Source: Desulfosarcinaceae bacterium (lineage in GTDB: Bacteria > Desulfobacterota > Desulfobacteria > Desulfobacterales > Desulfosarcinaceae). From it: 64,000 bases of DNA. Below the pieces are notes generated by a model. The model saw only the letters and a list, made by a program, of their open reading frames with translations, ran no database searches and was not told the DNA's origin. Location: the NCBI GenBank assembly GCA_030066015.1, contig JASJCL010000032.1, positions 1 to 64,000 of the forward strand. The letters are read 5' to 3'. Positions 33,963 through 41,282 of the stretch are shown in pieces. The position numbers were made by a program, and so were the translations under genes. How positions within the stretch are numbered: the stretch's first letter is position 1; each line of letters opens with the position of its first letter.

Positions 33963-35120
33963 TCAGTAGACCAGGATCACGTTGGGCGGCAGTCCCACGT
34001 CAATGGGCGCTGTTGTCACCTCCGTGTGGGTGCTGGTCTCGAAGATGCGCACACCGGGCGCGGTGGGGGTGCGATCGGGCACCAGGAGACGGTCCTGAGC
34101 ATCGATGGCCAGGCTGGGAATGAACCCGGTGACCGCCACCACGTCGGCCGTCTTGGTGCCGGCGGCGACGTCGAAGGCCACCACGCTGTTGTCGCCAAAA
34201 CCGCCGATGACGGCATAGCCAACGGTGTCGTCCACCAGTGCCACCGCCCCCAGGTCCCCCCCCAGGGTGTCCTCGGTGACGAGGAAGCCCTCCGCCTCCC
34301 AGCTAACCGGGTCCACCGTCTCGATACCGCCGTCACTGGTATCGAAATAGGCGCCGGTCTCCGACACGATGATCTTGCCCAGATCGGCATTGTAGTCGAC
34401 AAACTGGGGATTGCGGCCGGTGAGGGTGATGGCGTCCACCGCCGGGGTGGTGTCGTCCACGTCGACGATCTCATGGGTGGTGGTGTCGATCACGACGAGG
34501 AGGGCGTCGTTCTCGACGGCGAAGTTGTTCAGCCGCTGAAGGGCCACAAAGAGATAGTCGTTGACCTTGACCATGGCGGCGGCCTCCACCGCCCCATCGC
34601 TATCACCGGCGGCCATGAAGTCGCTGAGGTCGATTCTCTGCAGGATGGGATCTGTATCGTCGGTGGGGTCCACCACCAGCAGATCGTTGCTGGCGAAGAG
34701 ACACACGTAGGCCTCGGTGTCGCTGTTGAAGGCCAAGGCATAAGGATTGGTGCCGTTGCCCGTGCTGAACTGGTTGATGGCCACGCCGGGATCGCTCTTC
34801 TCCAAGACGGTGATGTTATCCGCCAGAAAGCGGTTGATGATATAGATGCGATCATTGTAATGGGTGCCGGCGTTGTCGCTCTCCACGATCCCGTTTTCGG
34901 TGGGCAGGTCGTTGCTGGCCGTGTCAGTGGTGAGGTCGATGGTGCTGTAGGAACCGCTGGTGAAGTCGGTGGTGATCACGAAGGCCACGTTCTCCGTCGT
35001 CGCCCCGCCGCCGCCGCCGCTGCTGCTGCTGTCGCCGCAACCGCCGAGGATCAAGGTCAATGCTGTGGCGATCGCCAGAATTCCAGTCGAATGGGGCCTC
35101 AACTTCCGTGCTCGTTTCAT
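33963..35120 (-). CDS. Beta-propeller-like lipoprotein in the B12 island
   Basis: The start at 35120 follows an AGGAGAG ribosome site. The 385-residue protein has a lipoprotein signal ending in LGGC (Cys28), then a Ser/Gly linker and repeated strands of the YncE/40-residue YVTN kind such as YALAFNSDTEAYVCLFASNDLLVVDPTD, HYNDRIYIINRFLADNITVLEK and VGYAVIGGFGDNSVVAFDV. A seven-bladed propeller is likely. It sits 61 bases downstream of the BtuB-like receptor under the cobalamin riboswitch, so a role in surface or periplasmic corrinoid handling is suggested. The function is not established. Confidence 0.78.
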   Translation of the reverse strand: MKRARKLRPHSTGILAIATALTLILGGCGDSSSSGGGGGATTENVAFVITTDFTSGSYSTIDLTTDTASNDLPTENGIVESDNAGTHYNDRIYIINRFLADNITVLEKSDPGVAINQFSTGNGTNPYALAFNSDTEAYVCLFASNDLLVVDPTDDTDPILQRIDLSDFMAAGDSDGAVEAAAMVKVNDYLFVALQRLNNFAVENDALLVVIDTTTHEIVDVDDTTPAVDAITLTGRNPQFVDYNADLGKIIVSETGAYFDTSDGGIETVDPVSWEAEGFLVTEDTLGGDLGAVALVDDTVGYAVIGGFGDNSVVAFDVAAGTKTADVVAVTGFIPSLAIDAQDRLLVPDRTPTAPGVRIFETSTHTEVTTAPIDVGLPPNVILVY

Positions 35121-35181
35121 CTCTCCTGTTCTCCTGTCGTTGTTCGTCTCGATGGCGCGAAGGTGGTCGACCCCCAGCGCT

Positions 35182-37224
35182 TCAGAATTTATAGAGTACC
35201 GACGCCAGGTAACTGCGTCCTGGCAGCGGGTAGCCGAGGACGTCGCTGATCTGCTGGTCGGAGATATTCTTCGCCTCCACGGTGAGAGAAAGCCCATCAG
35301 CGGGATAGAGGGTCAGTCCCAGGTTGTGGATGTTACGGCTGTCCACCTCCTCCAGGTTGGCCTGGTCGATATAGTTCTCCGATAGATAGTGGTATTCGTA
35401 GAAGAGTTTGGCCAGCGCGTTAAACGCCTCCACTCGCTGAAACACCGCATGACGCGGCCGGCCGGGGAGCTCGTTGCCCTGCAGGTAGGGGATGTCGCTG
35501 GTGTTTTCGGTGTCCTGGTAGGTGTAGTTGCCCGACAGCCCCAGGTGGGCCCCCAGGTCCAGGGCCCAGCTCAGTTCGAACCCCTGGAGACGGGCGCTGT
35601 CGATATTGATCGCCTGAGCGGTGCGCTGGCTGGTCTGTATCTGAAGGATGATATCGTCCACCGTGCGATGGTAGTAGACCGCTTCCAGATGGAGACCTTC
35701 GATAGGAACGCCGGCCACGTCCAGACGGGGGCGGTGGTAGACCAGGCCAAGGTCGGTATTGACGCTCTCTTCGGGGTCGAGGTCGGGATTTCCGATGACG
35801 CCGCCACGGTCGCCGAAGAGTTCGGAGAAGTTGGGAAAGCGGTAGTAGCGCCCCAGGTTGGCCTTGAACTGCAGCCCTTCGGCCAATTGGATTCGGGCGC
35901 CGATCTGGGGGCTGAGATAGTCTGCGTCGTCCGGTTCGTCGATCGCCTCGCTCTCGAACGGCAGATTGCCGCCGAATTCATGGTGGAGGTAGGTGTAGAG
36001 CAGTTGTGGGGTAAGGACCAAGCGCTCGTCGAACAGATAGATTTCGTCGCTGGCGCCCAGGGCGTAGGTGTCACGCCGTTGGCGATCGCCGTCGGGATTG
36101 ACCGCTGCCAGGGGGTCGTCGGATTCGAAATGCTCCTGCTGGAAGGCGGCCAGAACGCCGATGGTCTGATACTGGCCCCAGTCAATGCTGAGGTAGGTGT
36201 CCACTCCCCAGCCCAATTGGTCGTTGGTGGCGTCCTGCCGGCCGGTGCCGATCTCCCCCTCGAGATCCTCGAAACGGGTCTGCTCCTTGAGGAGATAGAT
36301 CCGCCCTTCGGCCGATAGCCACTCTTCGAACAGCGTGTCACTGCCCAGCCCCGCATGGTAGAGTTGGCGGGTGGTCTCCAGATTGGCCGTGTCGGATTGA
36401 AAACTACCCAGCCCCGGTACGCCTTCGTCCTTGTGGAAATACGCCGCCGACAGATCCGCCGAGGCCGCGGCACCGAGCTCCTGTTCGATGCGGCCCAGGA
36501 GGTTGTAACTGCGGTAGTCGTTGTTCTGCCGGCGCACCGTTTCGTCATCGGCGGTGTTGATGCGGGTGCCGTTGTCGTCGCGGTACTCGAAATCGCCCTG
36601 GGTGCCGCTGACGTCGCCCAGGAGGGTGTAGCCGGTCGCGTTGACGCGGCCGCTCGTGGCGCCGTTAAGGTTGAAGGTGTCGAAGCTGCCGTAGCTGGCG
36701 CCCACTTGGTGGGCGGTGGTGCCGGCGCCTTGCTTGGTGACGAGGTTGATCACGCCGCCGACGGCGCTGGAGCGGAAGCGCAGCGGTGCAACGCCCCGGT
36801 AAACCTCTATCGTCTCGATGCTGCTGAGGGGGATGGTGGCCAGATTGACCACGCCCGATTTGCCGCGGTTGAGGGGTACGCCATCGATGAAAACGGAAAC
36901 CTGCTCGGCGGAGGAGCCGCGGATCGAGGCGGTCGAGTAAGATCCCAAACCGCCGTAGCGGCGCACCGTGATGCCGGCGGTCTTCTCCAGTACTTCGGGC
37001 ACCGAGGTGAGGGTTTCTTCGAAGTCTTCAGCGGGGATGGTGGTGACGAAGGCGGAGGGCGCCTTGGCCTGGGCCTCGTCAGGCGGTTCCTCTTGGGCGG
37101 TGACCACCACAGTATCGAGTCGGGTGGTCTCCTCGGCGAGAACCAGTTGGGGGGCAGCGGGGGATAGGAGGAGAAGAAGGCCGCCAAGGGCAATCGATCG
37201 CAGCGCCATACAGGTCCAGAGCAT
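35182..37224 (-). CDS. btuB: TonB-dependent outer-membrane receptor, BtuB-like
   Basis: This 680-residue receptor has a signal peptide (about residues 1-30), a TonB box (LDTVVVTAQE near residue 38), an N-terminal plug domain (about 55-165 with TAGITVRRYGGLGSYSTASIRGSSAEQVSVFIDGVPLN), and a C-terminal barrel that ends in the aromatic residue F as outer-membrane barrels do. The start at 37224 has a GAGGTG ribosome site. A cobalamin riboswitch and terminator lie directly upstream, so the ligand is very likely vitamin B12 or another corrinoid. Confidence 0.9.
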   Translation of the reverse strand: MLWTCMALRSIALGGLLLLLSPAAPQLVLAEETTRLDTVVVTAQEEPPDEAQAKAPSAFVTTIPAEDFEETLTSVPEVLEKTAGITVRRYGGLGSYSTASIRGSSAEQVSVFIDGVPLNRGKSGVVNLATIPLSSIETIEVYRGVAPLRFRSSAVGGVINLVTKQGAGTTAHQVGASYGSFDTFNLNGATSGRVNATGYTLLGDVSGTQGDFEYRDDNGTRINTADDETVRRQNNDYRSYNLLGRIEQELGAAASADLSAAYFHKDEGVPGLGSFQSDTANLETTRQLYHAGLGSDTLFEEWLSAEGRIYLLKEQTRFEDLEGEIGTGRQDATNDQLGWGVDTYLSIDWGQYQTIGVLAAFQQEHFESDDPLAAVNPDGDRQRRDTYALGASDEIYLFDERLVLTPQLLYTYLHHEFGGNLPFESEAIDEPDDADYLSPQIGARIQLAEGLQFKANLGRYYRFPNFSELFGDRGGVIGNPDLDPEESVNTDLGLVYHRPRLDVAGVPIEGLHLEAVYYHRTVDDIILQIQTSQRTAQAINIDSARLQGFELSWALDLGAHLGLSGNYTYQDTENTSDIPYLQGNELPGRPRHAVFQRVEAFNALAKLFYEYHYLSENYIDQANLEEVDSRNIHNLGLTLYPADGLSLTVEAKNISDQQISDVLGYPLPGRSYLASVLYKF

Positions 37225-37243
37225 CCATCACCTCGCCAGAAGT

Positions 37244-37276
37244 AAAAAACCCGAATCGATAGCGCATCGATCCGGG
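37244..37276 (-). terminator. Intrinsic terminator of the cobalamin riboswitch
   Basis: On the minus strand, CCCGGATCGAT and ATCGATTCGGG form an 11-pair stem (one G-T pair) around a five-base loop and are followed by six T's. The element lies between the riboswitch aptamer and the receptor start codon, so it is the expected expression platform: B12 bound means termination. Confidence 0.85.
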
Positions 37277-37337
37277 AGTCTCCCTGTTTCATCCGTTGGA
37301 TCTGTGGGCGCACCACTCTCCACGAGGCACGCCACAG

Positions 37338-37545
37338 CGAGGCCGGCAGGTTTTCTGACTTCCCGGCAGGGTCGGCGACCTTCCCATTTCTCAGCGAAAC
37401 AGTGGTTTGTGTGTGCCGACTCTGTTCCCAGCGACGCGTGGGTCGCTGGGCCGGGTTACAGCGGCGGGTCCGTCCCCGATTTGCACGGGGTTCCCTCAGC
37501 GGTTCACCCTATCCGTGAAACGCCGCTCCTTACAGGAGCACCTGT
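37338..37545 (-). ncRNA. Cobalamin riboswitch
   Basis: Read on the minus strand this holds the standard cobalamin-riboswitch elements in order: GGGTGAACCGCTGAGGGAA, then GTGCAAATCGGGGACGG, then the B12-box-like CCCGCCGCTGTAACC, a variable stem GCCCAGCGACC...GTCGCTGGG, and the closing CCGGGAAGTCAGAAAACCTG with the GCCGG end. The consensus GCCACTG of the B12 box appears as GCCGCTG. It precedes the BtuB-like receptor and faces the same direction. The exact ends are approximate. Confidence 0.93.
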
Positions 37546-37558
37546 ACCTCGAGAGCCA

Positions 37559-37587
37559 GCTTTAGGGGATGTCACAGGGATTGTCAA
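37559..37587 (-). promoter_or_regulatory. Promoter of the riboswitch-receptor transcript
   Basis: On the minus strand TTGACA (37587-37582) is followed after 17 bases by TAAAGC (37564-37559). Transcription would begin about ten bases before the riboswitch. It lies just after the end of btuD, so the receptor half of the island has its own start even though btuFCD point the same way. Confidence 0.6.
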
Positions 37588-37616
37588 CAAGGAAGGGCCG
37601 CCGCCGGCACACTTTT

Positions 37617-38429
37617 TCAGGAGCGTCCGCTTTTCTCCGGATGGGCGTATTTATCGGGCACCAAGGTGATTCGCGGAAAGCGCCCCAGCGGACTTTCATC
37701 CACCAGAACACGGCAGCCGTAGGTCTCCTCGATGCGGTCGTAGGTGAGGACCTCACCGGGTGGGCCGAGGGCTTGGATGCGGCCGTTCTTCAGCAGCAGC
37801 AGCCGGTCGGCATACATGGCGGCCAGATTGACGTCGTGGGAAACCATCACCACGGTAACGCCCCGCTCCCGCTTGAGGCGTTCCATGAGGTCCATCAGAC
37901 GCGCCTGGTGGGTCAGATCCAGTGCGGCGGTGGGTTCGTCCAGGAGGATGATCTCCGGTTCCTGGCAGATGGCCCGGGCGATGAAGACCCGCTGGCGCTC
38001 GCCGCCGCTGAGGGCGTCCATCTTGCGGTGGGCCAGGTGGCCTACGCCGGTGAAGGCCATGGCGGCCTGGGTCTGGGCGATATCTTCGGGGCCCTCCAGC
38101 CCAAGCAGTCCCATGTGGGGGGTACGACCCATGAGGACCACCTCCCGGACCGTGAAGGGCAGGTCCTCGGTGATGAGCTGGGGGACAAAGGCCAGGCGGC
38201 GGGCCAACGCCCGGCGGGTGTAAACCTCGAGTGGTCGGCCCATGAGATGGATCTCTCCTTGGGGGGCCAGCAGTCCGGCCATCGCCTTGAGCAGAGTGGT
38301 CTTGCCTGAGCCATTGGGGCCGATGATGATGAAGAAATCGCCTGCGGCGATATCGAAGGAGATGCCCTTCAGGACAGGCCGGGTCCTGTAGGCGTGGCTG
38401 AGGCGAACGATCTCCACGGCGGCCGTCAT
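37617..38429 (-). CDS. btuD: Cobalamin ABC transporter ATP-binding protein
   Basis: This 270-residue ATPase powers corrinoid import. Walker A is IGPNGSGKTTLLK, the signature is LSGGERQRVFIARA, Walker B is EIILLDEPTAALD, and the H-loop is VVMVSHDVNLA. The start at 38429 overlaps the permease stop by one base. Sequence alone fits any FecCD/BtuCD-type importer (iron-siderophore, haem or B12); the neighbouring riboswitch, CbiZ domain and receptor make B12 the best reading. Confidence 0.92.
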   Translation of the reverse strand: MTAAVEIVRLSHAYRTRPVLKGISFDIAAGDFFIIIGPNGSGKTTLLKAMAGLLAPQGEIHLMGRPLEVYTRRALARRLAFVPQLITEDLPFTVREVVLMGRTPHMGLLGLEGPEDIAQTQAAMAFTGVGHLAHRKMDALSGGERQRVFIARAICQEPEIILLDEPTAALDLTHQARLMDLMERLKRERGVTVVMVSHDVNLAAMYADRLLLLKNGRIQALGPPGEVLTYDRIEETYGCRVLVDESPLGRFPRITLVPDKYAHPEKSGRS

Positions 38430-39469
38430 TAGCGGTTCGACCGTTTGAGCAGGTAGATGAAGAGGGGCGCGCCGATCATGGCGGTGATGACGCCAACGGG
38501 CATCTCCCCCTGGTCGGAGAGCACCCGGGCGATGAGGTCGCACAGCATCATGTAGGTGCCGCCCCCCAGAACGCAGGCGGGCACCAGGAGGCGGTGGTCG
38601 GATCCCAGGATGAGGCGCAAGAGGTGGGGCATCACCAACCCCACAAAGCCCAGGAGGCCGCACTGGGCCACCGTGGCGCTGATGATGAAGGAGGTCACCA
38701 CCAACAGGATCAAGGTCGCTCGCCGGATGTTGATTCCCAGCACCTGGGCCGTCTCCTTGCCCATGAGGAGCAGGTTCATGACGTGGGCGCTGAGGAAGAC
38801 CACCACGAAACAGGGCAGCAGCATGGCCGTGAGGATGCCCACCTGGTGCATGTCGGCCAGGCTCAGATCGCCCATGAGCCAGAAGATTACGTTGTGCAGG
38901 CGCGCGTCCTGGGTGAGGGAGAGTAAGAAGAGGATCACGGCCGAGCAGAAGGCATTGACCATTACCCCGGCCAGGAGGAGGGAATCTTTCTTCAGCATGC
39001 TCTGTCCGGTGGAGAGGATCAGGACGACCCCCAGGGTGGCCATACTGCCGGCAAATGCGGTGACGCTCACTCCGGGGAAGCGGGAGAGGCCCAGGAGGAT
39101 GCCCAGGATGGCACCGATGGCGCTGCCGCCGGAGATCCCCAGGATATAGGGCTCCGCCAGGGGGTTGCGCAGAATTGCCTGAAAGACCAGGCCGCCCAGG
39201 GAGAGGGCAGCCCCCACCAGGGCGGCGAGAAGGGCCCGCGGTAGGCGGATTTGCCACACGATCGTCTGTCCCACCGTGACGGTTTCTTTGCCGCCGGTGA
39301 GACTGTCCCAGATCGCATCCAGGCTGGACCCGGTGGTGCCGAAGGTCAGGCTGAGGACGAGGGCACCGGCAAGTGTGGCCAGCAGAACACCGGTGGTGAG
39401 CGTTATGCGCCAGGTCAGTTGGCTGCCGACCATTCTGATGGACGTGGCTTGTGGGTCGGGCTGGGTCAC
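38429..39469 (-). CDS. btuC: Cobalamin ABC transporter permease (FecCD family)
   Basis: GTG at 39469 is taken as start because it overlaps the btuF stop in a GTGA junction and follows AAGGGGGA. The 346-residue protein has about ten hydrophobic segments and family motifs such as IRLPRALLAALVGAALSLGGLVFQAILRNPLAEPYILGISGGSAIG and CGLLGFVGLVMPHLLRL. It forms the inner-membrane pore with BtuD. Confidence 0.92.
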   Translation of the reverse strand: MTQPDPQATSIRMVGSQLTWRITLTTGVLLATLAGALVLSLTFGTTGSSLDAIWDSLTGGKETVTVGQTIVWQIRLPRALLAALVGAALSLGGLVFQAILRNPLAEPYILGISGGSAIGAILGILLGLSRFPGVSVTAFAGSMATLGVVLILSTGQSMLKKDSLLLAGVMVNAFCSAVILFLLSLTQDARLHNVIFWLMGDLSLADMHQVGILTAMLLPCFVVVFLSAHVMNLLLMGKETAQVLGINIRRATLILLVVTSFIISATVAQCGLLGFVGLVMPHLLRLILGSDHRLLVPACVLGGGTYMMLCDLIARVLSDQGEMPVGVITAMIGAPLFIYLLKRSNR

Positions 39470-40368
39470 GGATCCCCCTTCGCCGTGCGGGGGTGGATCA
39501 GCTCGGCCAGCTGCTCCAGCCCCTCCACCAGGCGCGGTGAGGCGCGGTCGTAGAGGTCGGAGTTCACCAGGTGGATGCGACCAGTTTGCACAGCCGGCAG
39601 CTGGGTCCAGCGCTGCCACTCCTGTTTGACCTTCTCAAAGGTTTCGAGGCGGGCCATGCTGGTGATGATGACCACTTCAGGCGCCAAGGTGAAGATCTGT
39701 TCCCGGCTGATGCGTGGGTAGGGGACTGAGCCGGCAGTGGCGTTCTCTCCCCCGGCCATTTCGATCAGTTCGTGGATAAAGGTGTCCGTTCCCGGTGCCA
39801 CGATGGGGGAAACCCCGATCTGGAAGAAGACCTTGGGCCGCCGACCGATACCCTGAACACGGCGCTGCACCCGGGCGATACGGGCCGCCATTTCGGTGGT
39901 GATCTCCTCGGCTCGTGGTGCGGCATCCAGGAGGCGGCCGATCTCGGTGATGGTGGCGCCGATGGCGTCGAAATCACGCGGGTCCACCGCATAGACGGGG
40001 ATGTTGAGGGCCTCCATACGCCGTATGACGGCGATGGGATTGCCATCCTTGACGGCGATGCACAGGTCGGGCCTTAAGGCGGCGATCTTCTCCAAGTTGA
40101 GCTGCACGTAGGAGCCGACCTGGGGCAGCCTGCGGGCCTGGGGCGGGTAGTCGCTGTAGCGGGTGACCCCCACCAGCCGGTGCGCTTGGCCCAGGGCGTA
40201 GACGATTTCGGTGATGCTGGGGGCCAGGGCGACCACACGCGCGGGGTCCGGGGGCACCAGGACCGATCGCCCCAGCTGGTCGGTGATGACCGCGGCGCGC
40301 CCTTGGGTCAGCCCCGTCACTCCCAGCAGGCACAGGATCAGTCCCGCTATGGTAGCGCTAAGCTTCAT
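39466..40368 (-). CDS. btuF: Periplasmic cobalamin-binding protein
   Basis: This 300-residue protein has a signal peptide (about residues 1-25) and the class III binding fold: ITDQLGRSVLVPPDPARVVALAPSITEIVYALGQAHRLVGVTRYSDYPPQARRLPQVGSYVQLNLEKIAALRPDLCIA, then a linking helix and FQIGVSPIVAPGTDTFIHELIEMAGGENA. It is the first gene of btuF-btuC-btuD and delivers ligand to the permease. A second BtuF-like lobe is present in the CbiZ fusion, so the island has two binding proteins. Confidence 0.92.
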   Translation of the reverse strand: MKLSATIAGLILCLLGVTGLTQGRAAVITDQLGRSVLVPPDPARVVALAPSITEIVYALGQAHRLVGVTRYSDYPPQARRLPQVGSYVQLNLEKIAALRPDLCIAVKDGNPIAVIRRMEALNIPVYAVDPRDFDAIGATITEIGRLLDAAPRAEEITTEMAARIARVQRRVQGIGRRPKVFFQIGVSPIVAPGTDTFIHELIEMAGGENATAGSVPYPRISREQIFTLAPEVVIITSMARLETFEKVKQEWQRWTQLPAVQTGRIHLVNSDLYDRASPRLVEGLEQLAELIHPRTAKGDP

Positions 40369-40411
40369 ATGTGGTGCGTATCCAGGTGGTTGGCAAAATC
40401 ATCGGCTTCTG

Positions 40412-40439
40412 AGTTATGCAAAAAGGGATGGCGAGTCAA
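40412..40439 (-). promoter_or_regulatory. Candidate promoter of btuFCD
   Basis: On the minus strand TTGACT (40439-40434) and ATAACT (40417-40412) are separated by 16 bases and lie about 45 bases upstream of the btuF start. No riboswitch was seen here, so btuFCD may not be under the same direct B12 control as the receptor unit. Confidence 0.45.
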
Positions 40440-40649
40440 CCGTAACCATCTTCGTGTCGAACGATCGGGTGGCTGTAACCGTGCTATAAGCAATAGTAAT
40501 ATATAGGAATATACTCTTTACTCCACACTTGCACTAATCCATGGCTTGTGCTATGCAACCGCTGGCGTTCCAAACTCAAAATCTGGACTTTGGGCGGGCG
40601 CGCAGGCGCCGCCTCTCGATATAAAATAGCTGAAGGGAGGAAGTGACAC

Positions 40650-41213
40650 GTGGAAACTTACACCGTTAAAGACCTCATGGTCCCTCTCTCCGAGTACGCC
40701 ACCGTCTCGGAAGATGCGACACTCTTCGAAGCCATTCTGGCTTTGGAGAAGGCACAAGAGGAGTTCGACCACACCAAGTACCGCCATCGTGCTATCCTGG
40801 TGTATGACCACAACAACAAGATTATTGGAAAGGTGTCCCAGATCGATGCTTTAAGAGCGCTGGAACCCAAATACGAAGAGATTGGCCGGGGTGCCGGGTT
40901 ACATCGCTATGGTATTTCCAAAAAGTTTATGGAATCCATGCTGGAGAAGTTCGGCCTCTTCGAACAACCGTTCACCGACATCTGCAAAAAGGCAGGAACT
41001 GAGAATGTGAAAAAGTTTATGTCCTCGTTCAGCGAAGGCGAGCACGTGGATATCAACGCTACCATGGATGCCGCCATCCATCAGTTTGTCCTTAGCAATC
41101 AGCAATCCTTACTGGTCACCGAGGGCGGAGAAATCCTGGGAATATTGAGACTGACCGATATGTTCGCCGCCGTCTTTCATACCATGAAAGAATGCGTACT
41201 CAATGGTGAATAG
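40650..41213 (+). CDS. CBS domain protein
   Basis: This 187-residue protein starts with GTG at 40650 behind a GGGAGG ribosome site. It has two CBS motifs: VKDLMVPLSEYATVSEDATLFEAILALEKAQ ... RAILVYDHNNKIIGKVSQIDALRAL and, after a helical insert, HVDINATMDAAIHQFVLSNQQSLLVTEGGEILGILRLTDMF. CBS pairs bind adenosyl compounds and regulate partners. The next gene, 69 bases downstream, is a membrane anion transporter, so it may gate or regulate that transporter. Family knowledge supports ligand binding; the link to the transporter is inferred. Confidence 0.85.
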   Translation: METYTVKDLMVPLSEYATVSEDATLFEAILALEKAQEEFDHTKYRHRAILVYDHNNKIIGKVSQIDALRALEPKYEEIGRGAGLHRYGISKKFMESMLEKFGLFEQPFTDICKKAGTENVKKFMSSFSEGEHVDINATMDAAIHQFVLSNQQSLLVTEGGEILGILRLTDMFAAVFHTMKECVLNGE

Positions 41214-41215
41214 GC

Positions 41216-41229
41216 GTGATCGCGATCAC
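41216..41229. promoter_or_regulatory. CRP/FNR-type palindrome between the CBS gene and the SLC13 gene
   Basis: GTGATCGCGATCAC is a perfect 14-base palindrome with the spacing GTGA-N6-TCAC, identical to the core layout of CRP/FNR family sites. It begins three bases after the CBS stop codon and lies 53 bases upstream of the transporter start. Binding is inferred. Confidence 0.45.
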
Positions 41230-41282
41230 CGAATAATTTCGATTGAGATGCTTGAACTGTATCGTAAATTTAGGAGGTTTGC

